NCBI GenBank assembly: GCA_003133205.1
Contig: PKWK01000374.1
Span: 1-15,908, forward strand
Reading direction: 5' to 3'
From: Granulicella sp.
GTDB taxonomy: Bacteria > Acidobacteriota > Terriglobia > Terriglobales > Acidobacteriaceae
Length of the DNA stretch: 15,908 nt
Shown here: piece after piece, positions 7,478-14,707 of the stretch
Layout of the letters: every line of letters begins with the position of its first letter
Numbering within the stretch: position 1 is the first letter of the stretch
The notes under the pieces: generated by a model
Told to the model about the DNA's origin: nothing
The model's input: the letters and a program-made list of their open reading frames with translations, nothing else
Databases searched by the model: none
Translations under genes and position numbers: made by a program

Positions 7478-8368
7478 ATGCTCATCAAATCTGAATTCGA
7501 TATTCAATTTCAGCTTCCCCAGCCTACGGCTATGGTGGCGATGCTGCACCTGCATCCGTCGCTGGAGCGATATGTGCGGACGGGGAATGTGCTGGTGATC
7601 GAGCATCTGGCGCCGGGTGTGGGGCCGGGATACGGGGAGCTGATCGGCACGCTGGAATATAGCGACAGCTTCGGAAACCGGTGCTCGCGCTTCGTCGCGC
7701 CGACGGGACATCTGCGGCTGAGCGGGACGAGCACGATCGACGTGGACGGGACGCCCGAACTGGTGCCGGCGGATGCGCAGCAGGCTCCGATTCAAGATCT
7801 GCCTTCGGACGTGCTCCGATTTCTGCTGCCCAGCCGTTACTGCGAGGTGGACCGGTTTGTGCCGATCGCGCACGATCTGTTCGGCTGGATGGCTCCTGGG
7901 TGGGAACGTGCGACCGCGATTCGCGACTGGGTGCATGAGAAGGTGCGGTTCGACTACCAGACGGCGCGGCCGACCAAGACGGCGATGGATGTCTTCACCG
8001 AGCGGGTGGGCGTGTGCCGCGACTTCCAGCATCTGGCGGTAACGATGTCGCGCTGCCAGAACATTCCGGCGCGGTACGTGACCGGTTACTTGGGCGACAT
8101 CCGGTGGCGTTACACGGGCGCGGGGGACTTCAGCGCTTGGTACGAAGTGTGGCTGGATGGGCGCTGGTGGACGATGGATGCTCGCCACAACGACGCTCGG
8201 CCAGGGCGCGTACTGATGGCGACGGGACGGGACGCGGCCGATGTTGCGATCACCACGTCGTTCGGGAATGCTGACCTGCTGCACTTCTACGTGGAGAGCC
8301 AGGAGGTGCGGGAGGATGGGTCGATCGTTCCGCCGCTGCAGCCGGAGTTCAGCGTCGGTGCGGTCTAG
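7478..8368 (+). CDS. Transglutaminase-like family protein with altered catalytic triad
   Basis: The 296-residue protein has an N-terminal beta-rich part (about 1-120) typical of bacterial transglutaminase-like proteins, then the papain-like core. The nucleophile region is GVCRDFQHLAVTMSR with Cys180, followed by IPARYVTGYL (196-205). The expected His segment, usually DFHAW, reads DFSAWYEVWLDGRWW here, with Ser219 in the His position (codon AGC, 8132-8134). Asp234 in TMDARHN fills the third position, and His237 lies three residues further. GRDAADVAITTSFG (250-263) is the usual C-terminal family signature. No signal peptide is visible, so it is probably cytoplasmic. Members act as peptidases or amide-bond enzymes or have non-enzymatic roles; activity here is uncertain. 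GAGGG lies 6 bases before ATG 7478; an overlapping ATG at 7474 leads only to a 6-codon ORF. The next gene starts 31 bases after the stop. Confidence 0.85.
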   Translation: MLIKSEFDIQFQLPQPTAMVAMLHLHPSLERYVRTGNVLVIEHLAPGVGPGYGELIGTLEYSDSFGNRCSRFVAPTGHLRLSGTSTIDVDGTPELVPADAQQAPIQDLPSDVLRFLLPSRYCEVDRFVPIAHDLFGWMAPGWERATAIRDWVHEKVRFDYQTARPTKTAMDVFTERVGVCRDFQHLAVTMSRCQNIPARYVTGYLGDIRWRYTGAGDFSAWYEVWLDGRWWTMDARHNDARPGRVLMATGRDAADVAITTSFGNADLLHFYVESQEVREDGSIVPPLQPEFSVGAV

Positions 8369-8399
8369 ACGGCGATCGATTCCGACCGGGGTTTTGGGA

Positions 8400-10241
8400 A
8401 TGGCAGCCAAAGAGGTATACCCTCAGGGAACGCCTGAAAATTCTCCTGTGAGATTTCTGCGGGACCGTTTGCGGAGTCTGCCGATCGACCTGAATCCCAA
8501 TCTTACCGAGGAGGTTGCCGGGACGCGTGCTGTCCTGCCGTTGCACGCGCCGCGAACGGTCCGCATGGTGAGGGCGGTGGAAGCGGCGCTGCTGCTGGTT
8601 GCGACGATCTTCTTTGCGCTCCACTTCGTTCATCTTCGGGCCGACTTTCCCAACCATTCGCCTTGGATGGATTGGTCGAAGTACACCGATGAAGGCTGGT
8701 ACGGCGACGCCGCGATACGGCACTATCAACTGGGCCACTGGAACGTTCCCGGCGACTTCAATGCGGCGGCAGCGCTGCCGGTGTGGCCGGCGATCGAGAT
8801 GGTGCTGTTTCGTGTGACCGGGGAGAGCCTGGCGGCGGCGCGTGCGCTCACCGTGGTGGTCTTCGGGCTGACTCTGGTGTGCTGCTACTGGCTGATCCGG
8901 CGCTGGGCGTCGTCACGTCAGTCGCTTGCTCCTGCCATTGCGGTGCTGCTGCTTGCTATCAGCCCTTTCTGCTACGCATTCTCTCGGCTTGCGATCCTCG
9001 AGCCGCTGCTGATCCTGCTGACGCTTGCGGCGATGCTGGCGGCGTCTTCGGCGGGTGCGGCTGGCGCGGTAGCGTGGAACCGGCGCTTCGTCGTGTGGGC
9101 GGTTGCGCTGGGCTTGCTGCTGCCGCTGATGGTTCTCACGAAGACTACTGGCATCTTCCTGTTTCCTGCGATCTTCTGGCTGCTGTGGGCGGCGAGCGGT
9201 TATCGCGTGAGGCCTTTTGTTCGTGCGGCGGCGGTCGCGTGTGGAACGGGCGCGGTGGCATGGGGCGCGTACTATGGGCTGTTCGTCAGGCCGCATTACC
9301 TGCTGGACTACCGCTATCTGTTCAGCGCGAACGCTTACACGGGGATCACTCGCGCTACGTTCTGGTCGGTGCTGCACGACACGCTCCGCGACGGCTCGTG
9401 GATGGGCGAGACGCTGTTCGCCGTGGCGATGACTGCGGTGGTTGCTTCGCTGGTGGGGTTTTGCTTCCGGCGGTTTCGCGGCAATCCGCTGGCGGTTGCG
9501 CTGCCACTGTGGATCTTTGGGTATGCGTCGTTTCTGGCGTACCACGACAATCTGCAGCCGCGATATTATCTTGTGCTGGCGGTTCCGCTTACGTTGGTGG
9601 CGGCGATCTTCTTTGATGCGCTGCTGACCGCCGCGATGGGTACGTGGTCGCGAGGTGCCAGCCGCGCCGGAGAGACTCGGGCGGCGTGGGTCGGGCGCTG
9701 GCTGCTGCGAGTGGCGGCGGCCGGCGCGGGTGGGGCGCTGGGCTTCGCGGCGATCCACGGCGCGTGGCAGACGATCTCCTTTGTGCGGCATTCTGAATAC
9801 ACGTGGGTTAGCGCGGCTGCGCAGATCGACGCGACGATCGAGCGGGAACTGCAAGCGGGCTCGAGCCACTCGCGGCTGGTGCTGTCGATCAGCGGGTCGG
9901 ACCTTGCGCTGATGACGGGGCTGCCGGCGATCTGCGACGACTTTGGGACGATGACGCTGCCGGACCGGGTGGCGGCGTTCCGGCCGGGCTGGTTCGCGAC
10001 CTGGAACGACGTGGAGGACGACAAGATGGAGGCGCTCGCGCCGCTGTATCGCCTGGTGCGGGTTGCGGCGATTCCGGCTTTCGACGACCCGGAGCGCAAT
10101 CTGCTGATCCTGTACCGGCTCGATCCGGTGAACTCGCCGGGGCCGAAAGGCAGGCCGGGGCGGCGGCGGAGCTTGTCGGTTCCGAATCGGCTGCGGACGA
10201 AGGTGAGCGAGCAGCCGAGTCCGGTGCAGTTGAAGCACTAG
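8400..10241 (+). CDS. GT-C membrane glycosyltransferase (PMT/ArnT-like, glycosyltransferase family 39 type)
   Basis: The 613-residue protein has a hydrophilic N terminus (1-57), a first helix at about 58-78, and then an external loop with the acidic pair Asp97-Glu98 in SKYTDEGWYGDAAIRHY. In this fold the loop carries the catalytic Asp. Further family marks are FSRLAILEP (194-202), KTTGIFLFPAIFWLL (248-262) and LQPRYYLVLAVPL (385-397), with around ten helices in all. A soluble stretch (465-575) follows, then a basic tail (GPKGRPGRRRS). Such enzymes transfer sugars from polyprenyl-phosphate donors onto proteins or lipids at the outer face of the inner membrane. The acceptor cannot be told. ATG 8400 was chosen because it lies 31 bases after the preceding stop and gives a protein beginning just upstream of the first helix; the ribosome site (GGG at 8396-8398) is poor. 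An extension back to 8241 would overlap the previous gene with Arg-rich shadow sequence. Confidence 0.85.
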   Translation: MAAKEVYPQGTPENSPVRFLRDRLRSLPIDLNPNLTEEVAGTRAVLPLHAPRTVRMVRAVEAALLLVATIFFALHFVHLRADFPNHSPWMDWSKYTDEGWYGDAAIRHYQLGHWNVPGDFNAAAALPVWPAIEMVLFRVTGESLAAARALTVVVFGLTLVCCYWLIRRWASSRQSLAPAIAVLLLAISPFCYAFSRLAILEPLLILLTLAAMLAASSAGAAGAVAWNRRFVVWAVALGLLLPLMVLTKTTGIFLFPAIFWLLWAASGYRVRPFVRAAAVACGTGAVAWGAYYGLFVRPHYLLDYRYLFSANAYTGITRATFWSVLHDTLRDGSWMGETLFAVAMTAVVASLVGFCFRRFRGNPLAVALPLWIFGYASFLAYHDNLQPRYYLVLAVPLTLVAAIFFDALLTAAMGTWSRGASRAGETRAAWVGRWLLRVAAAGAGGALGFAAIHGAWQTISFVRHSEYTWVSAAAQIDATIERELQAGSSHSRLVLSISGSDLALMTGLPAICDDFGTMTLPDRVAAFRPGWFATWNDVEDDKMEALAPLYRLVRVAAIPAFDDPERNLLILYRLDPVNSPGPKGRPGRRRSLSVPNRLRTKVSEQPSPVQLKH

Positions 10242-10292
10242 CGGCGGTATGTGTGACGTCAACGGCATGGTACCCCCCTCCCCCCTGTTAAT

Positions 10293-10345
10293 TGCAAAAT
10301 CTTCGAAACAAAGAGCTTAGCCATAGCAAGAAAATGCAAGATCTT
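10293..10345 (+). repeat. Two near-identical 11-base direct repeats in the AT-rich patch
   Basis: TGCAAAATCTT at 10293-10303 and TGCAAGATCTT at 10335-10345 differ at one base and have a 42-base period, four helical turns. The second contains the palindrome CAAGATCTTG. They lie just upstream of, and partly next to, the possible promoter at 10349-10376, so they could bind a regulator. Confidence 0.35.
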
Positions 10346-10348
10346 GAT

Positions 10349-10376
10349 TTCACAATAGTTATTCTCTAAGTATATC
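10349..10376 (+). promoter_or_regulatory. Possible orphan sigma70 promoter
   Basis: TTCACA (10349-10354, five of six) and TATATC (10371-10376, four of six) are 16 bases apart in an AT-rich patch. Transcription would start near 10383 and run toward the inverted repeat at 10630-10726. No convincing protein gene lies downstream, so it may drive a small RNA or be a relic. Confidence 0.3.
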
Positions 10377-10629
10377 TGGAATCAACGATTTGAGTTAGAT
10401 GTCGGTTGGAAATAGAGGGCCAGGCACACTGCCGCGCTCCTGCGATTTCCGCTTCTTTGATGATGCTATCTGGTGCGTCAGGATTTGGATGTGTCCGCGG
10501 TCACTTGTCTGCGAGGATCTTCCTCTGCTCGATGCCGGATGTATCCAATGCGACGAAGTTTCCGAAAACGCCGTTTGAACTAAGCCGCTGGCGCGACGGA
10601 CGCTACACGTGCGATACTCTGGACATTAT

Positions 10630-10726
10630 GGGCTGCCGGAATGTCGTCAATCGACTTTCGCCTCTTTTTCTAACTCGCTATCCATCAATCTGTTGCAGGC
10701 GAAAGTCAATTGAATTCCCATAGCCC
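10630..10726. repeat. Long imperfect inverted repeat (fold-back element)
   Basis: The inner arms TCAATCGACTTTCGCCT (10647-10663) and AGGCGAAAGTCAATTGA (10697-10713) match at 16 of 17 positions with a 33-base loop. Beyond a 4-base bulge on the left, the match resumes outward: GGGCT-xxx-GGAAT (10630-10642) pairs with ATTCC-xxx-AGCCC (10714-10726). The arms are thus close to 30 bases long. This could be a small non-autonomous mobile element, a repeat-family hairpin or a strong RNA stem. No transposase gene is near. Confidence 0.65.
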
Positions 10727-11085
10727 GATCGCATCCGCCGCAAACGCCAGCGGCTCCCTTCAAACGGCTCTATCCTAACTGCCCGACTAGCTATTCGTGC
10801 GACCGCGCGGATCTGTGTCTGGGCAGTCACGATAGAGTCCTAACGTTTTCAAGCAACGTGCCTTCGCAAGCGTCTCTTGCGGGACTTACGGCCTTGTCGA
10901 CAGGAAGGAAAGCCGCCCAAGGGTGCGCTAACCGACAGTTACGATAAAGCGTCTGATTAGCCCTCTTGGTTTTACGGGAACGGCTTGAACGGGATTACAC
11001 GGCTAAGTCAAGCACCGAAGCGACTCGCGGGCCGCCTGCCCACCGCCGCAAAGAAGGTTCCCTGACGACCCGGAATCGAAGCACG

Positions 11086-12681
11086 CTACCATTGCACGCC
11101 GGGATAGAGGCTGGGCATTCGGTAGCCCCGATACATATTGCTTCCGAGCGTCGTCAGATTCCAAACCATTCGCGGCGTGCTTTCGTCCGTCACCTCAAAG
11201 ATCTGCGACTCCGGTCCCTCATCGCTGAGGTCGTATTCCACGTCGCCATTGGGCAGGTTATCCGTGCTTCCACCCCAACTAGAGTACAGGTAGGAGGGCA
11301 GGATCTGATGGAACAGGAACGTTGCGGTCATTTTCTTTTCGTCGATCTGCAGCCGCTGGATGGTGGAGTACAGGCACGGCGGATCGTTTCCGGCGCCGCA
11401 CGTCACGTCGGCGGGAAACTCTCGATCGTCTCCGTTGTCCATGATGCCAAGCGTGAATGTTCCGGTGGTTTTCCTGGTCAGGAATTCGGCATCATGCTGG
11501 GCATAGAACCAGTCGGTGGGGTCGACGCCGCCATGCAGCGTGAAGTTGCCGCCTTCGCCCAGCTTCCACAGGATGTCGCCGGTACCCCGGCCGTCGCGGT
11601 AATCCACCTTGACGACCCAGTTCTGGTGGCGGATGGAGACAATGAAGTTGCCGTCGTCGGTCGAGTAGGCGATCGAGTTCGTGTGGGTCCAATCCGGAAA
11701 CAGCATCGGGTGCCGATTCACGTCAAGGTGATCGAACTCGTTCCATATCCAAACCGGATGCCAATTACGATCGAGATCGACGATAACGTCCCCAACGACC
11801 TGGGTGGTGCCGGGATATCCAGGCAGGTCGGTAAACGATCGCGAGGTGTTGGTGATCAGGAGGAAATGGCCGTTGGGAAGCGGAGTGACGTCGTGAGTGA
11901 AGTGGGCGAGGGTTACCGGGAATTTGGCGGCAGCGAGCGCGGTATTCAGGTCGGCCATGCTCAGTTCGCGAACGGTGTTGCCGGCCAGGTCGAACTCGCG
12001 CATCATCTCTGTGCCCGGCAGGTCGAGAGGATAGGAATTTGGGCTGAGAAACGCGATGAAGTTCCCATTGGGCATCAGCTTTGCCGGAAACAGCCAGGTC
12101 CCGTTGCTGCGATCGGGGAAGGGATAGGTCCAGATGACGTTGCCCTGCAGGTCGGTTGCAAGGACGGTGCTGGGCACGGAGCCGACTGTTTGCAGCGAGT
12201 CGAGCAATTCAATGCCCGGCTGCGGAGTCCCGGTAACGCCGAGGGTCACCGGGAAGCTGGCCGGGATGCCCGGCGGCAGCGAACCGGTGGTGAAGGTGTG
12301 GTCGCTATCCGTGGCGACGGTCCCATCCCTCAGCGTGATGGTTGCCTGCATGTGATACGTGGTGTTGGGCAGCATCCCCGCGACGTACACGCTGGCGGTC
12401 TGGCCCGCCTTGTCGACCCTCTGGATGGAGGTCCTTTGTCCGTACGCGGTGGTCAAGCCAAAGCTAACCGACCAACTCCCAGGGAGAGGCATGGTCAAGG
12501 TGTAGAGCGCGACCTGCGGGTTTGCGGTGGAGCTTACGGTTCCCGGAGCCAGCCCCACCCCGTGTCCCCTGAGGGTTACGTGGCCGTTGGAGACGTCGGC
12601 ATTCTGCGCTGATGTGGGGGTGCTCAGGAACAAGGCAGGAAAGACTGCAGCAAGCAGTGCAACAAAGTGTTTCGGACGCAT
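11086..12681 (-). CDS. Secreted arylsulfate sulfotransferase (AssT-like)
   Basis: The 531-residue protein begins with a signal peptide (MRPKHFVALLAAVFPALFLS, probable cleavage after TSA near residue 25). It carries an N-terminal fibronectin-like beta domain (about 45-135) and a six-bladed propeller typical of arylsulfotransferases. These enzymes move sulfate between phenols without PAPS, through a sulfo-histidine, in the periplasm. Residues that correspond by motif to the active site of the E. coli enzyme are His263 (FTHDVTPLPNGH), His333 (DWTHTNS), Arg351 (VSIRHQN) and His396, the likely nucleophile (YAQHDAEF). Cys428 and Cys436 sit where the family has a short-range disulfide. ATG 12681 is preceded by GGGGAG about 5 bases away. 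The gene stands alone; no dsbL/dsbI partner is seen in the window. Correspondence of residues is by eye, not alignment. Confidence 0.92.
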   Translation of the reverse strand: MRPKHFVALLAAVFPALFLSTPTSAQNADVSNGHVTLRGHGVGLAPGTVSSTANPQVALYTLTMPLPGSWSVSFGLTTAYGQRTSIQRVDKAGQTASVYVAGMLPNTTYHMQATITLRDGTVATDSDHTFTTGSLPPGIPASFPVTLGVTGTPQPGIELLDSLQTVGSVPSTVLATDLQGNVIWTYPFPDRSNGTWLFPAKLMPNGNFIAFLSPNSYPLDLPGTEMMREFDLAGNTVRELSMADLNTALAAAKFPVTLAHFTHDVTPLPNGHFLLITNTSRSFTDLPGYPGTTQVVGDVIVDLDRNWHPVWIWNEFDHLDVNRHPMLFPDWTHTNSIAYSTDDGNFIVSIRHQNWVVKVDYRDGRGTGDILWKLGEGGNFTLHGGVDPTDWFYAQHDAEFLTRKTTGTFTLGIMDNGDDREFPADVTCGAGNDPPCLYSTIQRLQIDEKKMTATFLFHQILPSYLYSSWGGSTDNLPNGDVEYDLSDEGPESQIFEVTDESTPRMVWNLTTLGSNMYRGYRMPSLYPGVQW

Positions 12682-13070
12682 TCTTCTCCCCAGTCATATT
12701 TCTCGGCGTTGGGAACTACATAGCGGGTAACGCTTGTGTCCGTTCTCTCTACCTGAGGCGGATTCAAGCGTCCGGAATCCTGTTTCGCCCCATTGGATAG
12801 TGGCATAGTCGGCTGTTGAAGTCATGATCTGAGGAACGGAGTTGCTCATCAGCAACGCCGAAATCCCAAGCACGTCCATGTTCTCTGGATCACAACGGCA
12901 AATTTGGCTGTCCCTTTGCTCGTCGGCGCCCATTCCCAGTTTGTCCGGGCAGCAGGGCCGGGTCGATTGCTTGTTGCTTATCCGCAACTCGTGGGCACGT
13001 CAAACGCGTGACGGCGAAGTGTATGCGGCAGAACACACACATGAAGATTTCGGAAGGCTAGGCTCTGAAT
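12682..13070. other. Intergenic region upstream of the sulfotransferase and the small-ORF pair
   Basis: This 389-base stretch separates divergent transcription units and must hold promoters for both, but I could not pick a convincing -35/-10 pair on either strand. A small hairpin, GTTGCT (12841-12846) with AGCAAC (12851-12856), lies near the middle. Overlapping short ORFs on both strands look non-coding. Confidence 0.5.
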
Positions 13071-13343
13071 ATGCAAGGTGGAATGGTATCGAATAAGCTT
13101 CAACGCGATATGAACCCACGCGACGCAGTAATCACCTTTCAATGCTTGTCACCCGATTTTGTTCGCGTGATTGAGATGATTGATGGCGAAAGCATTCAGC
13201 ATCAGGAAGTCCAACGGCACCCCAATGTTGTGGCTGAGTTGGAAGAGAGATACATATTTTTTGCGAAACAGGCGGACATTGCGAGGAGAAAGCTCCGGCT
13301 TGGCCATTCCTGTGTATTCAACGTCTACCGTCGAGAGCCTTAG
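13071..13343 (+). CDS. Hypothetical small protein, first of a two-ORF pair
   Basis: I do not recognise this 90-residue protein. It has no signal peptide or membrane span. The central part is plausibly folded: VITFQCLSPDFVRVIEMID (20-38), then a charged helix-like stretch VAELEERYIFFAKQADIARR. Codon use is more AT-rich than the flanking genes (many GAT, GAA, CAA, ATT). An in-frame TAG at 13059-13061 limits the start; ATG 13071 is 13 bases after GGAAGG, and ATGs at 13083 and 13110 are alternatives. Its stop lies 3 bases before the next ORF, the main reason to consider both as real. It could be a small regulator, toxin-antitoxin part or spurious ORF. Confidence 0.45.
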   Translation: MQGGMVSNKLQRDMNPRDAVITFQCLSPDFVRVIEMIDGESIQHQEVQRHPNVVAELEERYIFFAKQADIARRKLRLGHSCVFNVYRREP

Positions 13344-13346
13344 CGA

Positions 13347-13553
13347 ATGCCGCGAAACAATAAGGATCTGGCGAAGAACGCGATCAAGGCGTTACTGATT
13401 GTGACTGAAGAACCGTTGGCCCCGAAGGAGAATAACCTGGCTGCTTCAGTCAAGGCGCGCTCCGAAAGCCTCGCCCCCGACCCCCAAAGAGAGATTGCGC
13501 AGATGGCCGCGAAGGCGCGCTGGACGGAATGGGCAAGTAAGAAAGCGTTATGA
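13347..13553 (+). CDS. Hypothetical small basic protein, second of a two-ORF pair
   Basis: The 68-residue product has the N terminus MPRNNKDLAKNAIKALLIV, a Ala/Lys/Glu-rich middle, and a C-terminal IAQMAAKARWTEWASKKAL. The last part resembles the short AAxARW motif seen near the C terminus of many uncharacterised small bacterial proteins; that is a resemblance only. No membrane segment is present. The ORF starts 3 bases after the preceding stop with no good Shine-Dalgarno, suggesting translational coupling. GC-rich third positions are closer to the host genes than those of its neighbour. A competing antisense ORF (13340-13708) is Arg/Ala-rich in the manner of shadow reading frames. Confidence 0.5.
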   Translation: MPRNNKDLAKNAIKALLIVTEEPLAPKENNLAASVKARSESLAPDPQREIAQMAAKARWTEWASKKAL

Positions 13554-14177
13554 ACCCGCCTGCCTCTTCCGCCCAGAGCTAATTGTCTTTCGATACGTAG
13601 ATCGTCCTTGTGAGATTCGTTTCCTCTTCTAGATCGGGCCGGATGAGCGGCTAAACCGAACCTCCTGAAATGTCTGGTTTTCTGCAAGTTCGCCTGGCCC
13701 ACTTCCAATTGGGGCTACGACCGACACAAATGGTTGACTTGGGGTGGGTGGTCGGCTATTCTGGAAGCTCGCGCAGTCTCGCGTCTGCACGTTTGCGGCA
13801 AGTCATGCCCAGATGTTGCAGCAGGATGGGACAACCGTGGTGGTTCCCCGGGGAGTAGCTTGCAAGCTGGCCGCCCCTGAAGCACCCACTTACCAGGCAA
13901 TGTGCGTATCCCAGGCGGTCCGGGTTTTCCGCGTTTGAGCAGGGAGCCGTAATCTGGCTCAGGGCTGTATCAGGCTCCATTCCGGCCTTTCGCTGTGCTG
14001 TTCGTCTGGAACTCAAAGATTGGGCGTTCCGTCCCTAGTTTTGACGGGGTGCTTTGTGCAGTTCAACGTTTGTAGCGACAGTCAACTCTTCCGTACGACG
14101 CTGGGCTGGCTGGTTATCCAGCGATTGGATATTCAGCGACAAGGAAGACGGCAGAACCAGGGAGTAATGCGAGCATT
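13554..14177. other. Long untranslated region before the ribosomal protein genes
   Basis: This stretch of 624 bases shows no convincing ORF. It contains several symmetrical elements: CCCCGGGG (13846-13853), the 12-base palindrome AGCTTGCAAGCT (13857-13868), a hairpin GAGCC/GGCTC (13944-13960) whose left arm can instead pair with GGCTCC at 13973-13978, CCGTC/GACGG around 14030-14046, and CGCTGG/CCAGCG (14099-14123). The rplM promoter must be here, but the only -35-like box, TTGACG at 14041-14046, has no good -10 partner. I cannot identify a known structured RNA. Confidence 0.5.
14099..14123 (+). promoter_or_regulatory. Hairpin in the probable rplM leader
   Basis: CGCTGG (14099-14104) pairs with CCAGCG (14118-14123) around a 13-base loop, ending about 54 bases before the rplM start. 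It may be part of a ribosomal-protein leader; I cannot match it to a known class. Confidence 0.3.
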
Positions 14178-14618
14178 ATGAATAACACGACAACCATACC
14201 GAGCGGCAAAGACATTCAGCGCAAGTGGTTTGTGCTGGACGCCACGGGCAAGACGCTGGGCCGGCTTTCCACACAGGCTGCGTCGATCCTGGCGGGCAAG
14301 AACAATGTTCTGTACACGCCGTACATTGACATGGGCGACCACGTAATCGTGGTGAACTGCGAGAAGATCGTACTCACCGGGCTGAAGGCCGACAAGAAGC
14401 TGTATCGCCGCTACACCGGATTTCCGGGCGGGTTGCGCGAAGAGTCGTTTGTGAAGCTGCTGGCACGGCGCCCCGAGGCGATCATGGAGCAGTCGATCAA
14501 GGGCATGCTGCCGAAGTCGAAGATGGGCCGGCAGATGGCGACCAAGCTGAAGGTCTACAAGGGACCGCATCATCCGCATCTGGCGCAGCAGCCGGTGGCG
14601 ATCGAAGGCAAGGCTTAG
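14178..14618 (+). CDS. rplM: 50S ribosomal protein L13
   Basis: L13 is an early-assembling protein of the large ribosomal subunit. The 146 residues match the family length of about 142-150. Recognisable segments are [20 protein letters not shown] (15-34), [16 protein letters not shown] (49-64), [13 protein letters not shown] (77-89) and the signature around [19 protein letters not shown] (102-120), followed by [19 protein letters not shown] 14178 has only a weak site close by (GAG at 14171) and a GGGAG 13 bases away; an out-of-frame ATG at 14167 sits between. It heads the usual rplM-rpsI pair; the next gene starts 89 bases downstream. Confidence 0.98.
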   Translation: MNNTTTIPSGKDIQRKWFVLDATGKTLGRLSTQAASILAGKNNVLYTPYIDMGDHVIVVNCEKIVLTGLKADKKLYRRYTGFPGGLREESFVKLLARRPEAIMEQSIKGMLPKSKMGRQMATKLKVYKGPHHPHLAQQPVAIEGKA

Positions 14619-14670
14619 GTTTCGTTTCCGGCATGGGTATTAGCCGTGCTGAAGAAGTTCAGAATCTCGA

Positions 14671-14685
14671 CGGGGCTTAGCCCCG
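14671..14685 (+). promoter_or_regulatory. Compact hairpin between rplM and rpsI
   Basis: CGGGGC (14671-14676) pairs perfectly with GCCCCG (14680-14685) across a TTA loop. No T tract follows, so it is not a typical terminator. It may stabilise or process the message, or tune downstream expression. Confidence 0.5.
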
Positions 14686-14707
14686 AGGCAAGAATTCAAG
14701 GAGCATC

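Larger units (their letters stand above)
10242..11085. other. Gene-poor 844-base gap between convergent genes
   Basis: The gap separates the rightward glycosyltransferase from the leftward sulfotransferase, yet shows no strong bidirectional terminator. It holds a C-rich tract (10271-10286), an AT-rich patch at about 10290-10400 unlike the GC-rich surroundings, an apparent promoter at 10349-10376, and a long imperfect inverted repeat at 10630-10726. A 105-codon ORF inside it (10406-10723) has poor coding character. From 10727 to 11085 I see nothing recognisable. The composition suggests decayed or imported DNA; that is inference. Confidence 0.6.

Noticed and set aside
8913..10268. 451-codon minus-strand ORF opposite the glycosyltransferase
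   Set aside because: Arg/Gln/Pro-rich shadow frame opposite a clear multi-span membrane protein.
10406..10723. 105-codon plus-strand ORF downstream of the possible orphan promoter
   Set aside because: No Shine-Dalgarno, odd Cys/Arg/Ser-rich composition, no recognisable domain, and it ends inside the inverted repeat. Kept only as part of the gap description.
10966..12612. 548-codon plus-strand ORF opposite the sulfotransferase gene
   Set aside because: It is the antisense of a gene with clear signal peptide, catalytic motifs and family length. Its own product shows no domain.
12694..13096. Overlapping ORFs of 84 and 97 codons on opposite strands upstream of the sulfotransferase
   Set aside because: They overlap each other, lack ribosome sites and resemble no family.
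13340..13708. 122-codon minus-strand ORF
   Set aside because: Arg/Ala-rich and without a domain. The opposite 68-codon ORF is better placed, 3 bases after another ORF.
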